NCBI GenBank assembly: GCA_019787685.1
Contig: JAHNUO010000074.1
Location: forward strand, 1 to 53,163
Direction: 5' to 3'
Source: Chiua virens
Taxonomy: Eukaryota; Basidiomycota; Agaricomycetes; Boletales; Boletaceae
DNA length: 53,163 nucleotides
Shown here: positions 33,741 through 45,778 of the stretch, one piece after another
How positions within the stretch are numbered: the stretch's first letter is position 1
Layout of the letters: every line of letters begins with the position of its first letter
Program-made: the position numbers and the translations under genes
The notes under the pieces: model-generated
Database searches by the model: none
The model's input: only the letters and a program-made list of their open reading frames with translations
What the model was told of the DNA's origin: nothing

Positions 33741-35595
33741 AGAACACGATACCGCTCTACTTCCAACAACTGCGCAACTTTATGGACGTGGAAGGAATCA
33801 AACCAAGAATCAAACCGCCGAGACCCGCTCTGACCATCAGCTTTTTCGGGATCTATGGAGCGGAAAGCAATGGGAACGAAAGCACATGCACCCCAACTTT
33901 AAACGTGAAATCAGATAATCGGCATCGAATGGTATTTTATCTTACCCCTTATGTATTAATGGTTTTACCTATGCCAAACCCACTCGTGGCTTTGTTTCGT
34001 CTCTGATCTTGCCATTCTCGACATCTCTTTCATAAATTAGATCGTATCTTGTGCTCGAAATCGAGACCTCATGCATTTATTAGTAGCGTTCCTATACTCA
34101 AACTATGGCGGCCAGTGACATCCCTTCAAGTACATAGGTTTTCTCTTCCGGACCTGTTCTTTATGCCACAATGTTGCTGTTGTTTAACGAGTCGTCACCT
34201 AAAAGATTTCTTATCCAATAAAATGTACATCACTTCTTGGATCCCATCCACAATTTGCCACGAAGCACTACGAAGCTTACATAAAGCTACTAGCATCTCG
34301 GAATGGCCTTCGCGGTTGCCAGTGTCGTATGCTGCGAGGTTGCTGTTTCAAAAAAGCGACTCGGAAAGGAAGCCGAATCCTCCAAAGGCTCAAGCACAAC
34401 TTGCTTCGTTTCGTTGTACTGGCTTGTACGTACCTCGTTGAGATATTCTTGGACTCGCTAACTGCTCCTCTCTTCAAGTTGGAAAAAACTGTGGAATCTA
34501 TTGTTCTTAATCTGTATCTTTACACAGGACCATGCTGTTCCAACGGGAGAAGTTCAATATATGCCGCAGCCTTGACGATGGACTTCAAGCTTCGAGTTTC
34601 ACGTGGCGTCCGTCGGTGACGTGGAAGTATCTTTATCAGTGAGTACTCGCAGGGCCGGCGCGCGCAGGCGGTTGTCGATGTCACGCAAACCCTCGGTCCG
34701 ACTCGGACTTCGTGATCTGTTGTATACGCCCCAAGTTGGCAAGTCAAGCATTCGTACGCTCTCTCTAAACCACCGCTGCTGTCCAGCGTACGCTTATATG
34801 GTGAGAGCCCTCTCATGAAAAATCAAATACATGGTTTCGGAGTGTATGCTTTCCTCATACAGAGTTCATTGTATTTTTAGATGAGAGCGCACTAATTGTG
34901 TCATCGCCAGGTACGCATGACCATCCGAGAATGCTTATCTTGGATCTCGGTATCGTCGAGTCAATTCACACAGTGCCTAGATTCGAGGTGTGCTTAGTGC
35001 TCTCTTTGCTCGTGCCTCGTGGTCAATGATTCCCCAATGTGTTGCAGTTGTCACGTCCATCCGGGTGGTGTCACGAGATCGTATTAAGAATTCTTCGGTC
35101 TTCGGTCATCGTGATAGATGGGGTAACTACCAACAATCTCGTATGTTTCGACCGGGCAGCAGTATGCAATCATCTCACCCTAATGTGTCGTTGTCTCGTC
35201 CTCGAGCTAGCCATGCGAGTGGATCCCTCGAGTGTTAGCACACCATATCGGTCCCCGTAGTCCCGTGCCCAATGCACCCACGTTTTGCTACCAATGTTAA
35301 CCCGATTATCATTGTCGACCATATGCTGCAGAGCCAAATGCGATCATCATTCGAACCCCTTGCCAGCTAGGTGAATCAGAACCGGTAATCGTTTCTTGGG
35401 GGACGACCACCGCGATGCGCGCGGCGGAAGGAAGTGGTATAACTATGTTTGACCACGTGCACCCTCGACCATGCATTAAAGACGGGGTTCATTGAGATAC
35501 AAACTCGGTCCTCAAAGCTCCCTCTTGGTGGCTTTTCGACGTCGCAATCCTTTTTTTCCATCAGGGTACTGGCGCACATTGTAATCCGATCAAGG
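33741..35595. other. No supported gene, 1.85 kb
   Basis: Frames on both strands are short, and no domain was recognised. A short plus-strand frame near 34530-34640 (start of about 25 codons ending at a GT) could be an exon, but I cannot connect it to anything. The region ends in the upstream region of the chitinase gene. Confidence 0.4.
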
Positions 35596-37775
35596 ATGGT
35601 GGCATCTCGGATTGACTTTTGCACATCATCTGTGACCCGTCTTGGTCTGTGCCTTTGCTTTGCCGCTTCGGCGATAGGATTCGATATGGCGCTCAGTACA
35701 AATGTGCGTTTTCCCTTGTCCATGTGTCTCTTTTCATGCTCATGGCTGATTCAACGTCCGTACCTTGCCTTTCAGTTGGCTGTGTATGTATCTCGCTACG
35801 ATCTAGCTCGAAGACGGTTGAGCTGAGTCGTACTTGTCAAGGTACTGGGGTCAGAACTCATATGGAGCAGCCAATCCCAGCAACACGGCTGCATGGCAGC
35901 AACCTATTGAATACTATTGTGGCGTACATCATTCTCCTTGGTGACATGATTAACGGCAGCTGAAACCTCATTAACATTATGATAGGACAACACCATTGAC
36001 ACGCTGCCTATTGCATTCCTCACAGAGTTTTATTCCACCGGTAATTTGCCTACTATCGACCTTGCCAACGTACGTCATTTTTCATTTCATTAGCCTTGCG
36101 ACGTGTTGATCCGTGTCCCTGTTACTTCCGCAACGATCACGTGCACGTAGATATGCAGTACGGCCAATGACCCGGTGTTTCCGGGAACGAGTCTCCCCAA
36201 CTGCAGTTTCCTTGCGACCGGTATCGAGACGTGTCAGAAGGCCGGGAAGATCGTCACGCTCTCGATCGGAGGTGCGACAGGTGGCGTTGGGTTCACGAAC
36301 AATTCGGAGGGACAAGCGTACGCGCAAGTCATTTGGGATATCTTCTTGGGCGGAAGCAGCACCACGAGGCCATTTGGAGCGGCTGTTTTAGACGGGTACG
36401 TTCCTCTAAATCCTTGGTCGTCTGGGAAACCGGCCAGTTGTACATGCTCACATACCTTTACTTACGTATAGCATTGACATGGATATCGAAGGTGGGGCGC
36501 AGACGGGATATACTGCTTTCCTGACGGCACTTCGGACATTGATGAACGGCGGAAACAAACAGTGCGTGGATAAAGCCTGACCGCTTGATAACTTCTGACG
36601 GGATGATGTTTCATAGATATTACATTACCGCAGGTTCGTGGTGGGTTGACCATATGGTTCTCACTGACACGATGGACTTCAGCTCCACAATGTCCGTACC
36701 CAGACGCCTACATTGGAACGACGTTGAACGCGTTTGGCTTTGACGCCGTTTACGTGCAATTTTGTGAGTTGTCCCTGATGAACAAGCTAGGCGTTAACCT
36801 GTTTATCTAGATAACAACTATTGTGAGCTCAGCAACTTTGGCAACACCAACGTGCGTGGACCGTTTTATGACCGAGTTCTCTGCGCCCTTCTCACGATCG
36901 CGCTATAGGATTGGGACTTTGGCACATGGTGCGTACATAGGTTCCGTTCTCCACTAGTTCCTCCGTTCTGTCGCATGAATCAGGATTGATTGCGCGCAGG
37001 GATAACTGGGCTACTACTATCTCCCCGAACAGGAACGTCAAAGTCTATATCGGTGCGCCGGCGTCGTCCACGGCTGCGAACAATGGTTATGTTAGCGCCT
37101 CCACGCTCGCGACGATCATCTCGCAGACCAAGCGTCAGTATGCATCCTTTGGCGGTGTCATGCTCTGGGACGCGTCCCAGGCGTACGGTCAGTCACGATA
37201 CTTGCGTTCGTTCTGCAGATGTCGCTGACGCCGCATGACTGGTATAGCGAACGGGCGGGATGACCATGCTGTCAAATCGGCGCTCACTGGCGCGTCTCCA
37301 CCTGTAACGACGACGTCATCGACGTTCATAAAGACCGCGACGTCCACGTCCACGACCAAGGCGACGACCAGGTTTACGACCACTAGGTCTATCGCCACCA
37401 CGTCCGGCTCCTCGGCCAAGCCCACCGCTTTGTCGAGTCCCGCTGCCACGGCGACCACGAGCGGGGGACCCTGTGCAGGCGTTTCCGCTTGGAGCCCAAC
37501 TGCGATCGTGAGCCCCTCTTACCTTGCCTTCGTGTCACTCACGACACACATGTCCAGTACGTCGCCGGCGACCAAGTCACCTACAAGTAAGTGCATCTGG
37601 GTCATGTACTCGCCTTCCCCTTTGCTTACCGCAACCCAGCGGCCAGTTATGGACAGCCCAGTGGTGGACCGAGGATACCGCGCCCGGAGGTAAGCCACGC
37701 CGTCTCTGCATCGGACCGCATTCACCCGGTGTACCAGGCACCAATGACGGCTGGAGCCTCGTCGGGTCGTGCTAG
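35596..37775 (+). CDS. GH18 class III endochitinase with C-terminal chitin-binding module
   Basis: Secreted chitin hydrolase, 352 residues, from fifteen exons whose lengths sum to exactly 353 codons. The N-terminus has a signal-peptide-like core (LGLCLCFAASAIG). The catalytic barrel starts LAVYWGQNSYGAANPSNTAA and includes TLPIAFLTEFYSTG and IVTLSIGGATGG. The catalytic motif is DGIDMDIEGG, with acid Glu codon 36488-36490. QCPYPDAYIG and FGGVMLWDASQAY follow. A Ser/Thr-rich linker (37300-37470) leads to AWSPTAI, YVAGDQVTYNGQLWTAQWW and a C-terminal NDGWSLVGSC, a CBM5/12-type module. Exon 2 (35776-35783) is only 8 nt, and exons 7 and 10 are 17 and 20 nt. The codon phase and continuous family match support the model. 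Likely roles are cell-wall remodelling or feeding on chitin. Confidence 0.9.
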
Positions 37776-38610
37776 ACGCCACCCCGAGTCTGACCCAGCC
37801 ATGACAGGCGGATGAGTTGCGGATTCGGACGTAAGTATACCCGGATATGAATAGAAGTGCATCGCATCACATCGCATGCGTGCTGCGCTTATCCCATTGC
37901 CATTCGACCCGTTTCCGTTCTTTCCTTCCATTTCGCGTTATTCCGTTCGTATTTCGTTCCTATGCTTCGGATGGTACGGTGGCGGTGGCTGTTTGACAAG
38001 GATGGGGAAAAAGAGAGAAAAAGCTGTATTACAATGTCGATATGTTCCGACGAGATACTATGTTATGTAAAGTAAACAGATACGAAAGCCTCCTTGTATA
38101 CCTATTTCTGGATGCATCTGAATACGGATGAAAAAAAAAACAGGGTGTATATGATCCGGTGATGCCGGACCCCTCCACGGAGAGATAAGAAAAAAGGAAA
38201 AACGAGGGAAATGGTACACCCCCGAGGTCGCCGAAAAAGGCGTATTAGAACATGCAATCGAAACAACAAAAGGAGGGGGGAACAAGCACACCGGATGAGT
38301 TGTCGCGTGGGTGAAAGGAAACCACATGGGGTGGACAATGGATAGGAAACGGAAGATGGCTACCTATAGGCTAACATGGGAGAGAAAGGGGGAAACGAAT
38401 GATGGGAGACTTTATTTAACACAGGATCGATTGATCGCGATAGATACTATGGGCCTGAAAACAAACAAACAAAAAGAAGAGTAAATGAAAAATGTGGACA
38501 TATCCACTGTTTACATACCCTATGGCACGAGAAGGAGAGGAAAGATCATCGAGGACCGTGTTAAAAGAAAGAGTGGATAATTCTGATTGCAAAGATCTTG
38601 TTCGAAACCG
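37776..38610. other. Intergenic between convergent chitinase and Dma1-like genes
   Basis: No coding frame is supported. It contains the 3' ends of two convergent genes, with T-rich and A-rich tracts (for example the A run near 38130) that may serve polyadenylation. No transposon ends were noticed. Confidence 0.5.
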
Positions 38611-40382
38611 TCAACGCTTCCGCTTGCCACTGATGATAGGCTCTGCGTCTGGACTGGCAGCGATAGCTCCATGTCCGACCATGCCACCCTCAGCACTCGC
38701 ACTCCCGCTGCCGTCTCCTTCGGATCCATCTTCTCTGGTGAATGAGTTGCCAGGAAGTGGGAGGCCGAACCCGGCACCGCGGCTAACGAACCCGGCTGGG
38801 GCTTGTCGATCGTAGTTCAGGTCGCCGTTATCGCCATCTTCTGCCTCACCGTCGAGCATTTCCGCATCGAAATCCACGTGGTCGGATAGGTCCGCGACAG
38901 GGTCCACCGGTGGAATCACGATATGGCCGTCCGTACGAACGGTCGGACGTGGTCGGCGTGACCGGGGCTCGTTCCCAAGGAGGTCGGTTTCGACTTCCGT
39001 TTCGGCACCGTCACGGGCGAGAGGAGGTGTGGCGGGTTGGCGGATAGAGGATGCTACGACGACGTTTGAGGCAGGTTGTGGCGGGGCGACATCCTCCCAC
39101 TCGACGTCTTCGTCTTCTGGTTCCGGTTCATGTTCAATTTCGACGTCTTCGTCGAGGTCCGCGAAACTGCGGCAGAGAGGACAAGAAAATGCAGAGGCAT
39201 GCTTCTCAAGGAGTGGACGTATACACTTGTAGTGGAATGCGTGTGAACAGGGTGCTATGAAGAGGGCTTGGCGAATGGTTACAGAAAAGAGACCTGGGGA
39301 GCGACTGAGGGGAGAGCGTGAAGGAGAGGACGGAAACATACATATACAACAATCTGGGATATTGGTCTTGGGGGGTCGTTTGGCTTTATCGCCTGGTTTG
39401 CTTGGGTCGTTGGTGACAGCGAGCGCCTTGAGTTGGCTGATGGCATGCGTACTGACACGATGTGAGTAAGGGAGATGATGGGGGATGATAGTACGCACTT
39501 GAAGGCATTAGCACCGGCTTGCCACTCTCTGCCGACCTCGATTTTTATCTTGACTGACTTGTAGATATCCTCTGAGCCGCCCTGATAATCGACGCCGAGC
39601 TGGAGGATATCGCCATCCTTGAGCTGGTATGGTCTGGACTCGTGACCGGCCGGGGAGAGGCGGAGATGATTGAGAAAAGTGCCGGAGGAAGATTTGGTAT
39701 CCCTGATGAAGAATTTGCCAGATTCGAGCCAAATCTCAGCATGAGAGCGAGAGACGACTTTTGATTTGAAGGCGAGTTTGTTTGATGAGAGGAGGTTGGC
39801 TGCGTTGAGACCGATTCCAGATCTGTCGGTGAATCTGCCTATGCGCAGTGGGGGGTCGTCGTCTTTGAGATCGCGGGTGATGGGCTCGAAACGAAGTGTG
39901 CGACGGGAGTCAAGATGAGGAACGAGACGGATGCGGTGTGCCTGGTTGGGGTTTGAGGAGGTGGAAGAGGGACCGCGATGGAGCTGCGGGGGCACTGCGA
40001 GGGGCATCGGAGTGGGGGTAGAAGCGGTTGATTGGGGCGGTGAGGGAGAGTCTGCGGGTGGTTCGTTGGTGGAAGGGATACCGGTTGAGCGTCTGCGTCT
40101 GAGGATGCTTGATATACCTAGAGAAGCGGCGACGGGTGTTGACTGAGGGTTACCGTGGGGGATGATAAGGCTAGCTGGAGCAAAAGACCTGCGACGATGA
40201 GCTCTGGTAGACTGGGGGAGTGGACTTTCAGGTGGGGAAGGGGACGAGTCGCGGTGGGCGGATACAGGCGTATGAGAAGTCGAAGGTCCGCGGGGTCGTC
40301 CACGAAGAAAGGATCCCAAAATGGTCGAACGCAGCGCTGGCGGTGACTCGACGTTGACCACCACGGGCGAGCTGGGTTCCAT
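38611..40382 (-). CDS. Dma1-like FHA-RING E3 ubiquitin ligase
   Basis: Predicted 558 residues from exons 40382-39499, 39451-39342 and 39293-38611. GT-AG introns lie at 39452-39498 and 39294-39341, and the phase is exact. The long Ser/Pro-rich N-terminus is followed by an FHA domain (PPLRIGRFTDRSG, VVSRSHAEIWLESGKFFIRD, SSSGTFLNHLRLSP), which binds phosphothreonine. The RING finger has Cys/His ligands in DCCIC, APCSHAFHYKCIRPLL and FSCPLCRSF. An acidic tail ends in GKRKR. This order matches fission yeast Dma1 and budding yeast Dma1/Dma2, which delay mitotic exit and cytokinesis when the spindle is faulty. Function by homology is therefore mitotic checkpoint ubiquitylation. The gene name is inferred from architecture. 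Confidence 0.88.
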
Positions 40383-40544
40383 TCGCCTGCTACTACAAGA
40401 AATAAGATAGAGATACGGTCGTCGTTGATTTTTTTTTCGGTTTCAGTCTCGACGGGGGGGGACACTTGAAGACGTTCAGACTCGGCACTGCTCGACTAAA
40501 TCAAGGCACAGCTCGCAACGCCACTCTACCCTGAACAAGCCACC

Positions 40545-41389
40545 ATGGCTGCGCTCTTCGCTTCAACCTGGGGCGACCCAAACGCGAATAACCGTGTCTT
40601 TCTCGTACACGGCATATCAAGCTCGTCGCTCTCTTGGAATCATGTCGCACTTGACTTTGCTTCTCGAGGCAAGCTCCTTTCAACACCCCGAAAAGCCCAT
40701 GACTATATAGTCTCTCTCAGGCTGGTTCGTGACTGCACCCAACTTGCTTGGGTTTGGTCATCATCCAAGGCACAGTTCTGATTACTCTGTTGCCACGCTG
40801 GCAGATGGTCTCCGGCCTTTCTTCACAAACGATCACCGGTATGACATCGTCATCGGTCATTCCCTTGGGGCTCTCGTTGTCTCTGCCTTGTTGCCCCTTC
40901 TAAAGTCCTCCCGATCAGTCCATGTCGTCCTCTCCGACCCACCCCTCGAACAGAGCCCCGAACAAATCGCCCATCACAGAGAGACTCGTGTACATTCTAT
41001 CAGGCACCCGAAATCACCCGATGCATATCAGCAGGAGAACCCCCTCTACACAAGAGAGGATGCAATCATTAAATCTATGAACATCCATTTGTGTGATGTT
41101 GCTGCGTTGGAAGCCATCTTCGACGTAGGTCTTTATTTTTGTTGATACTTTTGTGCTCACCAATCTTGTACAGCAAAATCAGCCCTGGTCTTTCTCACAC
41201 TTGTTGTCGACTGCGCCTGATAACGTCAAACTGACCGTCCTCGCTGCAGACCCCTCCAAGGATGCATGCATCAGAGAAGAGGACCTCAAACCATACCCAC
41301 ACGTGACCGTAAAGACAGTTTGGGGCTCGCCCCATACCATGCATATTGCATATCCGCGCGATATAGTCGAAGTAGCGTTGCAATGTTAG
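40545..41389 (+). CDS. Alpha/beta-hydrolase fold protein
   Basis: Predicted 247 residues from exons 40545-40668, 40721-41124 and 41174-41389. The first intron uses a GC donor (GCAAGC) with a normal AG acceptor; the phase is exact. The fold's landmarks are the oxyanion loop HGISSSSLSW, the nucleophile elbow IGHSLGALV with catalytic Ser, a late acidic strand TVLAADPSKD and the catalytic His in GSPHTMHI. The lid region is short. The substrate is not predictable; small esterases and epoxide-hydrolase-like proteins share this layout. It lies 162 bp from the divergent Dma1-like start, so the two may share a bidirectional promoter. Confidence 0.85.
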
Positions 41390-41517
41390 TCTAGTTGTAT
41401 GTACAGGAATAGCTCATTTATGATTGGTTACGGCAAGTTCCGGATCCGGCACCCGTCCGATGTCCGAATTCATGCGACAACTCACATTCACGTTCGTTCT
41501 CTCCTTCAACCTCAGCC

Positions 41518-42587
41518 ATGCTCTCCAGACTCGCTGCGAGCCCTTTGCGCCCCTCAGTCCGCTCATTCGCGTCTTCTGCAGCCAGGTTGCAGGCCGTTCC
41601 GACTGAGAAACCAACTTTGATGAAGGAATTCAAGATTTACCGTTGGGTATGTCCGACATGTCTCTCTCTCCGTGTCTACTTACATCCCCTTCAGAATCCA
41701 GACGAGCCAGAGCAGAAGCCCACCCTCCAATCCTATACAATTGACCTCAACCAAACCGGTCCTATGGCACGTATGCATTCACCCTTACATTGTCACCACT
41801 CACGTTCCTCCGCACGTATGTACAGATTCTTGATGCACTCATCAAGATCAAGAACGAGATTGACCCCACCCTCACTTTCCGTCGTTCTTGCAGGGAGGGC
41901 ATTTGCGGCTCTTGTGCCGTCAACATTGACGGCCAGAACACCCTCGCCTGTCTCTGTCGCATCGACAGGAACGCGAGTAAAGACTCCAAGATCTACCCGC
42001 TTCCTCACAGTCCGTAACATTCGCTATCTCCGCTCACCTGAACTCACGAATTTCCCTATTAGTGTACATCGTCAAGGACCTCGTTCCTGATCTCACTCTC
42101 TTTTACAAACAGTACAAGTCCATCAAACCTTACCTTCAAAACGACAACCCACCCGAAAAGGGTGAATTCTTGCAATCGCCCGAGGACCGCAAGAAACTCG
42201 ACGGGCTCTACGAGTGTATCCTTTGCGCATGTTGCTCAACCAGTTGTCCCTCTTATTGGTGGAACCAGGACGAATATCTCGGCCCTGCTACCTTGATGCA
42301 GGCATACCGGTGGATCGCTGACTCTCGCGTAAGTGTTGTATCGCGACGTTCTATTGCACCATTAATTGGTGGATCAAATACACAGGATGCATACGGGGCC
42401 CAGAGGAAGGAACAACTCCAGAACGAGATGAGCATGTACAGGTGTCATACCATTTTCAACTGTCGGTCCTCAACCTTTACTTGTGACGTATCTCTCACCG
42501 ATTCCCCTAGGTTCCCGTACATGCCCGAAGGGCTTGAACCCCGCCTCTGCAATTGCCAAGATCAAGTTGGAGCTCGCAGCGGATTAG
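41518..42587 (+). CDS. Succinate dehydrogenase iron-sulfur subunit, mitochondrial
   Basis: Subunit B of respiratory complex II, carrying electrons from FAD to ubiquinone at the inner mitochondrial membrane. 267 residues from six exons: 41518-41646, 41695-41766, 41826-42009, 42063-42328, 42386-42461 and 42511-42587. The N-terminus ([20 protein letters not shown]) is a typical Arg/Ser-rich presequence. The 2Fe-2S ligands lie in [20 protein letters not shown] plus the following Cys. The 4Fe-4S and 3Fe-4S ligands lie in [24 protein letters not shown] and RTCPKGLNP. The C-terminus is KIKLELAAD. The second intron is best modelled with a GC donor (GCACGT) because only that keeps frame and matches the protein family. 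All cluster ligands are present, so the gene looks functional. Confidence 0.95.
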
Positions 42588-42910
42588 ACGTGCCTCCTGG
42601 ATCATCCGATATCGGGGTTAATGCGTGGGTTGGTAGATTCGTGGCGGAAGCGTTGTTTTCACGTTGTCTTTTACCACAGTACGTGTCATTTATCTCACTG
42701 TCTTCAATACGAGACCTCGCATACTTGGCAAGTCCATGTAAACGCGTGAATTTGTATCGGTTATGCTGTTACTGTAGTCTGTAGCTCAACCCGATAAAAG
42801 CCGGTCGGTGAGTAAAGTGTTTCCCAACGTTCGCGGATTGTGAGAACACCACAGACGCCCAAGTACTTAATTACTACTCATCCAACAACATACATACCCT
42901 TGAGAACTCC
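42588..42910. other. Intergenic between SDHB and the first methyltransferase
   Basis: About 320 bp holding the SDHB 3' end and the promoter of the methyltransferase. No supported frame or repeat. Confidence 0.5.
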
Positions 42911-44136
42911 ATGGCGACATTCGGTAAAGCGACGTTCGACTCCATTTCTTATGCCGCATCAAGACCGACTTATCCCCGCGCTCTCTTTGATCATGTCTTT
43001 CGCTATCATGGTGCGGTGGCCCACGCGCGTTGGGATATGGCAGTTGACCTCGGATGTGGCACAGGTAGGTTGACTTGTGGACTCATCAGGGCTTTGAAGC
43101 ATTGATGATGATGTCTACTCGTTCGTTTTGGTGTTGCACATTCTCTGTGTACCATGTCCATAAGGCCAAGCCACCGTCGAACTGACGCCGTTCAAAAAGA
43201 TTATGGGTATTGACCCCAGCGCGGGGATGGTCGATGCAGCGCGTCATGCCCTCGAGTCCGAGTCCGGCGAGGCCGTGGATGTCACAGGTCGGATTTCGTA
43301 CGTCCAGTCCCCAGCGGAAAACTTGGGTTTCCTGGCGGATGGAAGTGTCGATCTGATGATTTCAGGTACGTCCGATGGGTATGGTTTCATGCTCATTTTG
43401 TTCACGCACGCTACGCACAGCACAGTCAGGTCACTGGTTTAATTGGGCAAAGATGTGGCCCGAGGCCGCGAGAGTGCTACGACCAGACGGGACGTTTGCG
43501 ATATGGGTGAGTGGTCTGCAATGACCCGGGTTGCATGCACGCTGACGATCCCTTCCAGATCTACTCGGAGCTTCGATTGCCCAAATACCCCAGCTTGACG
43601 CCCAATCTCTCTCATTTCTTCCAGGGTACCGATCCGCGGACGTCCATTGGCCCATATTGGCAACAACCTGGCCGGTCGATCCTCGATGGGCACCTCGTCG
43701 CCATCCCGGACGCCAATGACGTTGTCCCAGGTTCCTTTAGCGATGTCACGCGGGGTTACTTTACAGGTATGCCTTGGGTTCGTTCATCCGCGCGCTATTG
43801 TTCATGTCCATCTCTCGCGGGCATCCGACGCGGCATCTATTCGTCATCCGTTATCTAGGCGCCTACTATCCGGATTTGCCTTCGCCACAGCCCATCCTCA
43901 TGCGAAAACGAATGACGTGGCATGATTTGTATGGGTATTTTACAACTGCGAGTGCGTTGCACACGTTTCTCGAACGAAATCCCGAGGACGCAGCGCACCC
44001 CGAGGGCGACATTGGCATGCGGCTTTGGAAGTCGTTACTAAGTGGTGCATCAGAGCAGGAAGGGGTGAAGGTGCAGCCAGAGCAAGTCGTCGAGGTCGAA
44101 TGGCCGTTGGCGTTGATACTCGCCAGGCGGGCATAA
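42911..44136 (+). CDS. SAM-dependent class I methyltransferase, tandem copy 1
   Basis: 308 residues from exons 42911-43064, 43165-43365, 43421-43506, 43559-43766 and 43859-44136, all with GT-AG introns. It begins MATFGKATFDSISYAASRPT. The SAM-binding motif I is AVDLGCGTGQAT, motif II is IMGIDPSAGMVDAAR, and a later motif is EAARVLRPDGTFAIWIYSE. This is the trans-aconitate/Crg1-like subgroup of fungal methyltransferases. The acceptor is unknown; related yeast enzymes methylate small carboxylic acids or cantharidin-like toxins. The downstream gene is its paralog. Conserved ends (WPLALILARRA) suggest both are full length. Confidence 0.88.
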
Positions 44137-44327
44137 TCGACTCAGAAAAGACTGTTCATAGTCATTGCTAATCTGATACACCGTTATTTTACATTCACGG
44201 ACACGTCGGGTCCGTCCGCGTCAACTGCCTGCTCACCTGATCAGGGTCTATTTTTATGCGTCACGGGGATCCGGGACGGTCTCCAATCACTCCGACGAAT
44301 GGCCCTCTCACCTCGACTTCCTCAACC

Positions 44328-45462
44328 ATGGCAACCTTTGGCAAGACCAACTTCAACACGACCGTGTATGCCGCGTCTCGGCCTACCTATCCGCCGGCAT
44401 TGTATGACTTCATATTTGATTTCCACAAAGGGTCTCCCGACGCCAAGTTCGATCGGGCTGTCGACCTTGGTTGCGGAACAGGTGGGGTGTCCAGACAGAC
44501 CTTTCACCAGTGGTCCTGATCGTGTTGCAGGTCAAGCGACCATCGAACTGACACATTTCAAACACGTTACCGGGCTCGACCCGAGCGAAAACATGATCCA
44601 CGCTGCGCGCGAGATGCTCGCCAACAGTGATAGCCAACCAGGACCGATCGTGGACTTTGTACAAGGTTCTGCCGAGACGTTGGATTTCTTGCCCGACGAC
44701 AGTACGGACATGGTCATTGCCGGCACGTTTGAATGTCTGTTTCAAGTTTTCCGTGACTGACGATGTGGGGTACTTGGCCTTCCAGCACAAGCGGGCCATT
44801 GGTTTGATTGGACAAGGATGTGGCCCGAACTGGCGCGCGTCATGCGCAAGGGTGCCACAGCTGCTTTCTGGGCACGTTCATCCTCGCACGCTCACGCCGC
44901 CCAGTGCTGACCTCCATCGTCCACGCAGATCTACAGCGAATTCCGCCTGCCGCAATACCCTGCACTGACGCCCCTCATCGTTGCATACGACCAGGGGACG
45001 GACCCACACAAATCTGTCGGACCGTACTGGCAACAACCCGGTCGGTCGATCCTCATCAACCATCTGGTCGGTATACCCGATGGAAACAGCGTCGTCCCGG
45101 ACGCGTTCGAACCGTTCGAGCGCGTGTATTTCACAGGCGAGTTCCTTGTTTTTTCTTGGGTAGAGGCGCACGCGCTGAGATGGCCTGTAGGCGAGTACTA
45201 CCCGGAGCTCCCGGGTGCACGTCCGGTCGTGCTGCGGCGGGTCATGTCCTGGGACGATCTTCTCGGGTACTTGAAGACATGGAGTGCTTTGCATACGTTC
45301 AAAGAACATCATCCGAGCGATTCCGCACATCCGGATGGGCCGCTCGAAGTGCGGTTTTGGAAGGCGTTGAGAGCGGGGGTTGAACGAGGGGGTGAGGGGG
45401 TACCAGACGAGGTGGTGGTGGAGTGGCCGGTGGCGATGGTGCTGGCGCGCAAGGCGACGTGA
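44328..45462 (+). CDS. SAM-dependent class I methyltransferase, tandem copy 2 with GC-AG introns
   Basis: 303 residues from exons 44328-44481, 44531-44722, 44786-44871, 44929-45136 and 45191-45462. Exons 1, 3 and 4 have exactly the same lengths (154, 86, 208) as in copy 1, which fixes the splice sites. Intron 1 has a GT donor. Introns 2, 3 and 4 have GC donors (GCACGT, GCACGT, GCGAGT) where copy 1 has GT. The last intron (54 bp) is open and frame-neutral, so its retention would only add 18 residues. SAM motifs are AVDLGCGTGQAT, VTGLDPSENMIHAARE and ELARVMRKGATAAFW. It starts 191 bp after copy 1 ends. It is likely an old tandem duplication with divergence of substrate or regulation. Confidence 0.85.
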
Positions 45463-45778
45463 AGCGTCGTGTTGGGAATGGCAAGGCGTTTGATGATAGT
45501 ATGTTGATAGTGAACGTTAGCGCTAATTGGAAGTTTCAATGTCCGAAATATTACACAAAGCAGTCTCGATTGGCCTTCAGCGCTTCAGCTTCAACCCATT
45601 GGCAAACAGCCGTGACTTTATCAACCTGCAAGACAACTGGTATGGGAAAAGAGACGAGATACAACTGACATTTGTTTGACTATCATGTAAGTTGTATTAA
45701 TAACTTTCAGCTTATTCCATGGACCCATGTCCGCTGCCCGCCCCTCGAACTCCAATCCATACCGCGGTCGTTCGTCTG
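45463..45778. other. Intergenic between convergent methyltransferase and But2-like genes
   Basis: Short AT-richer stretch with no supported frame. It contains the 3' ends of both neighbours. Confidence 0.45.

Noticed and set aside
42653..42784. Extended SDHB C-terminus in an unspliced frame
   Set aside because: The conserved C-terminus RTCPKGLNP to KIKLELAAD with stop at 42585-42587 is reached only by the last intron at 42462-42510; the longer frame is a shadow.
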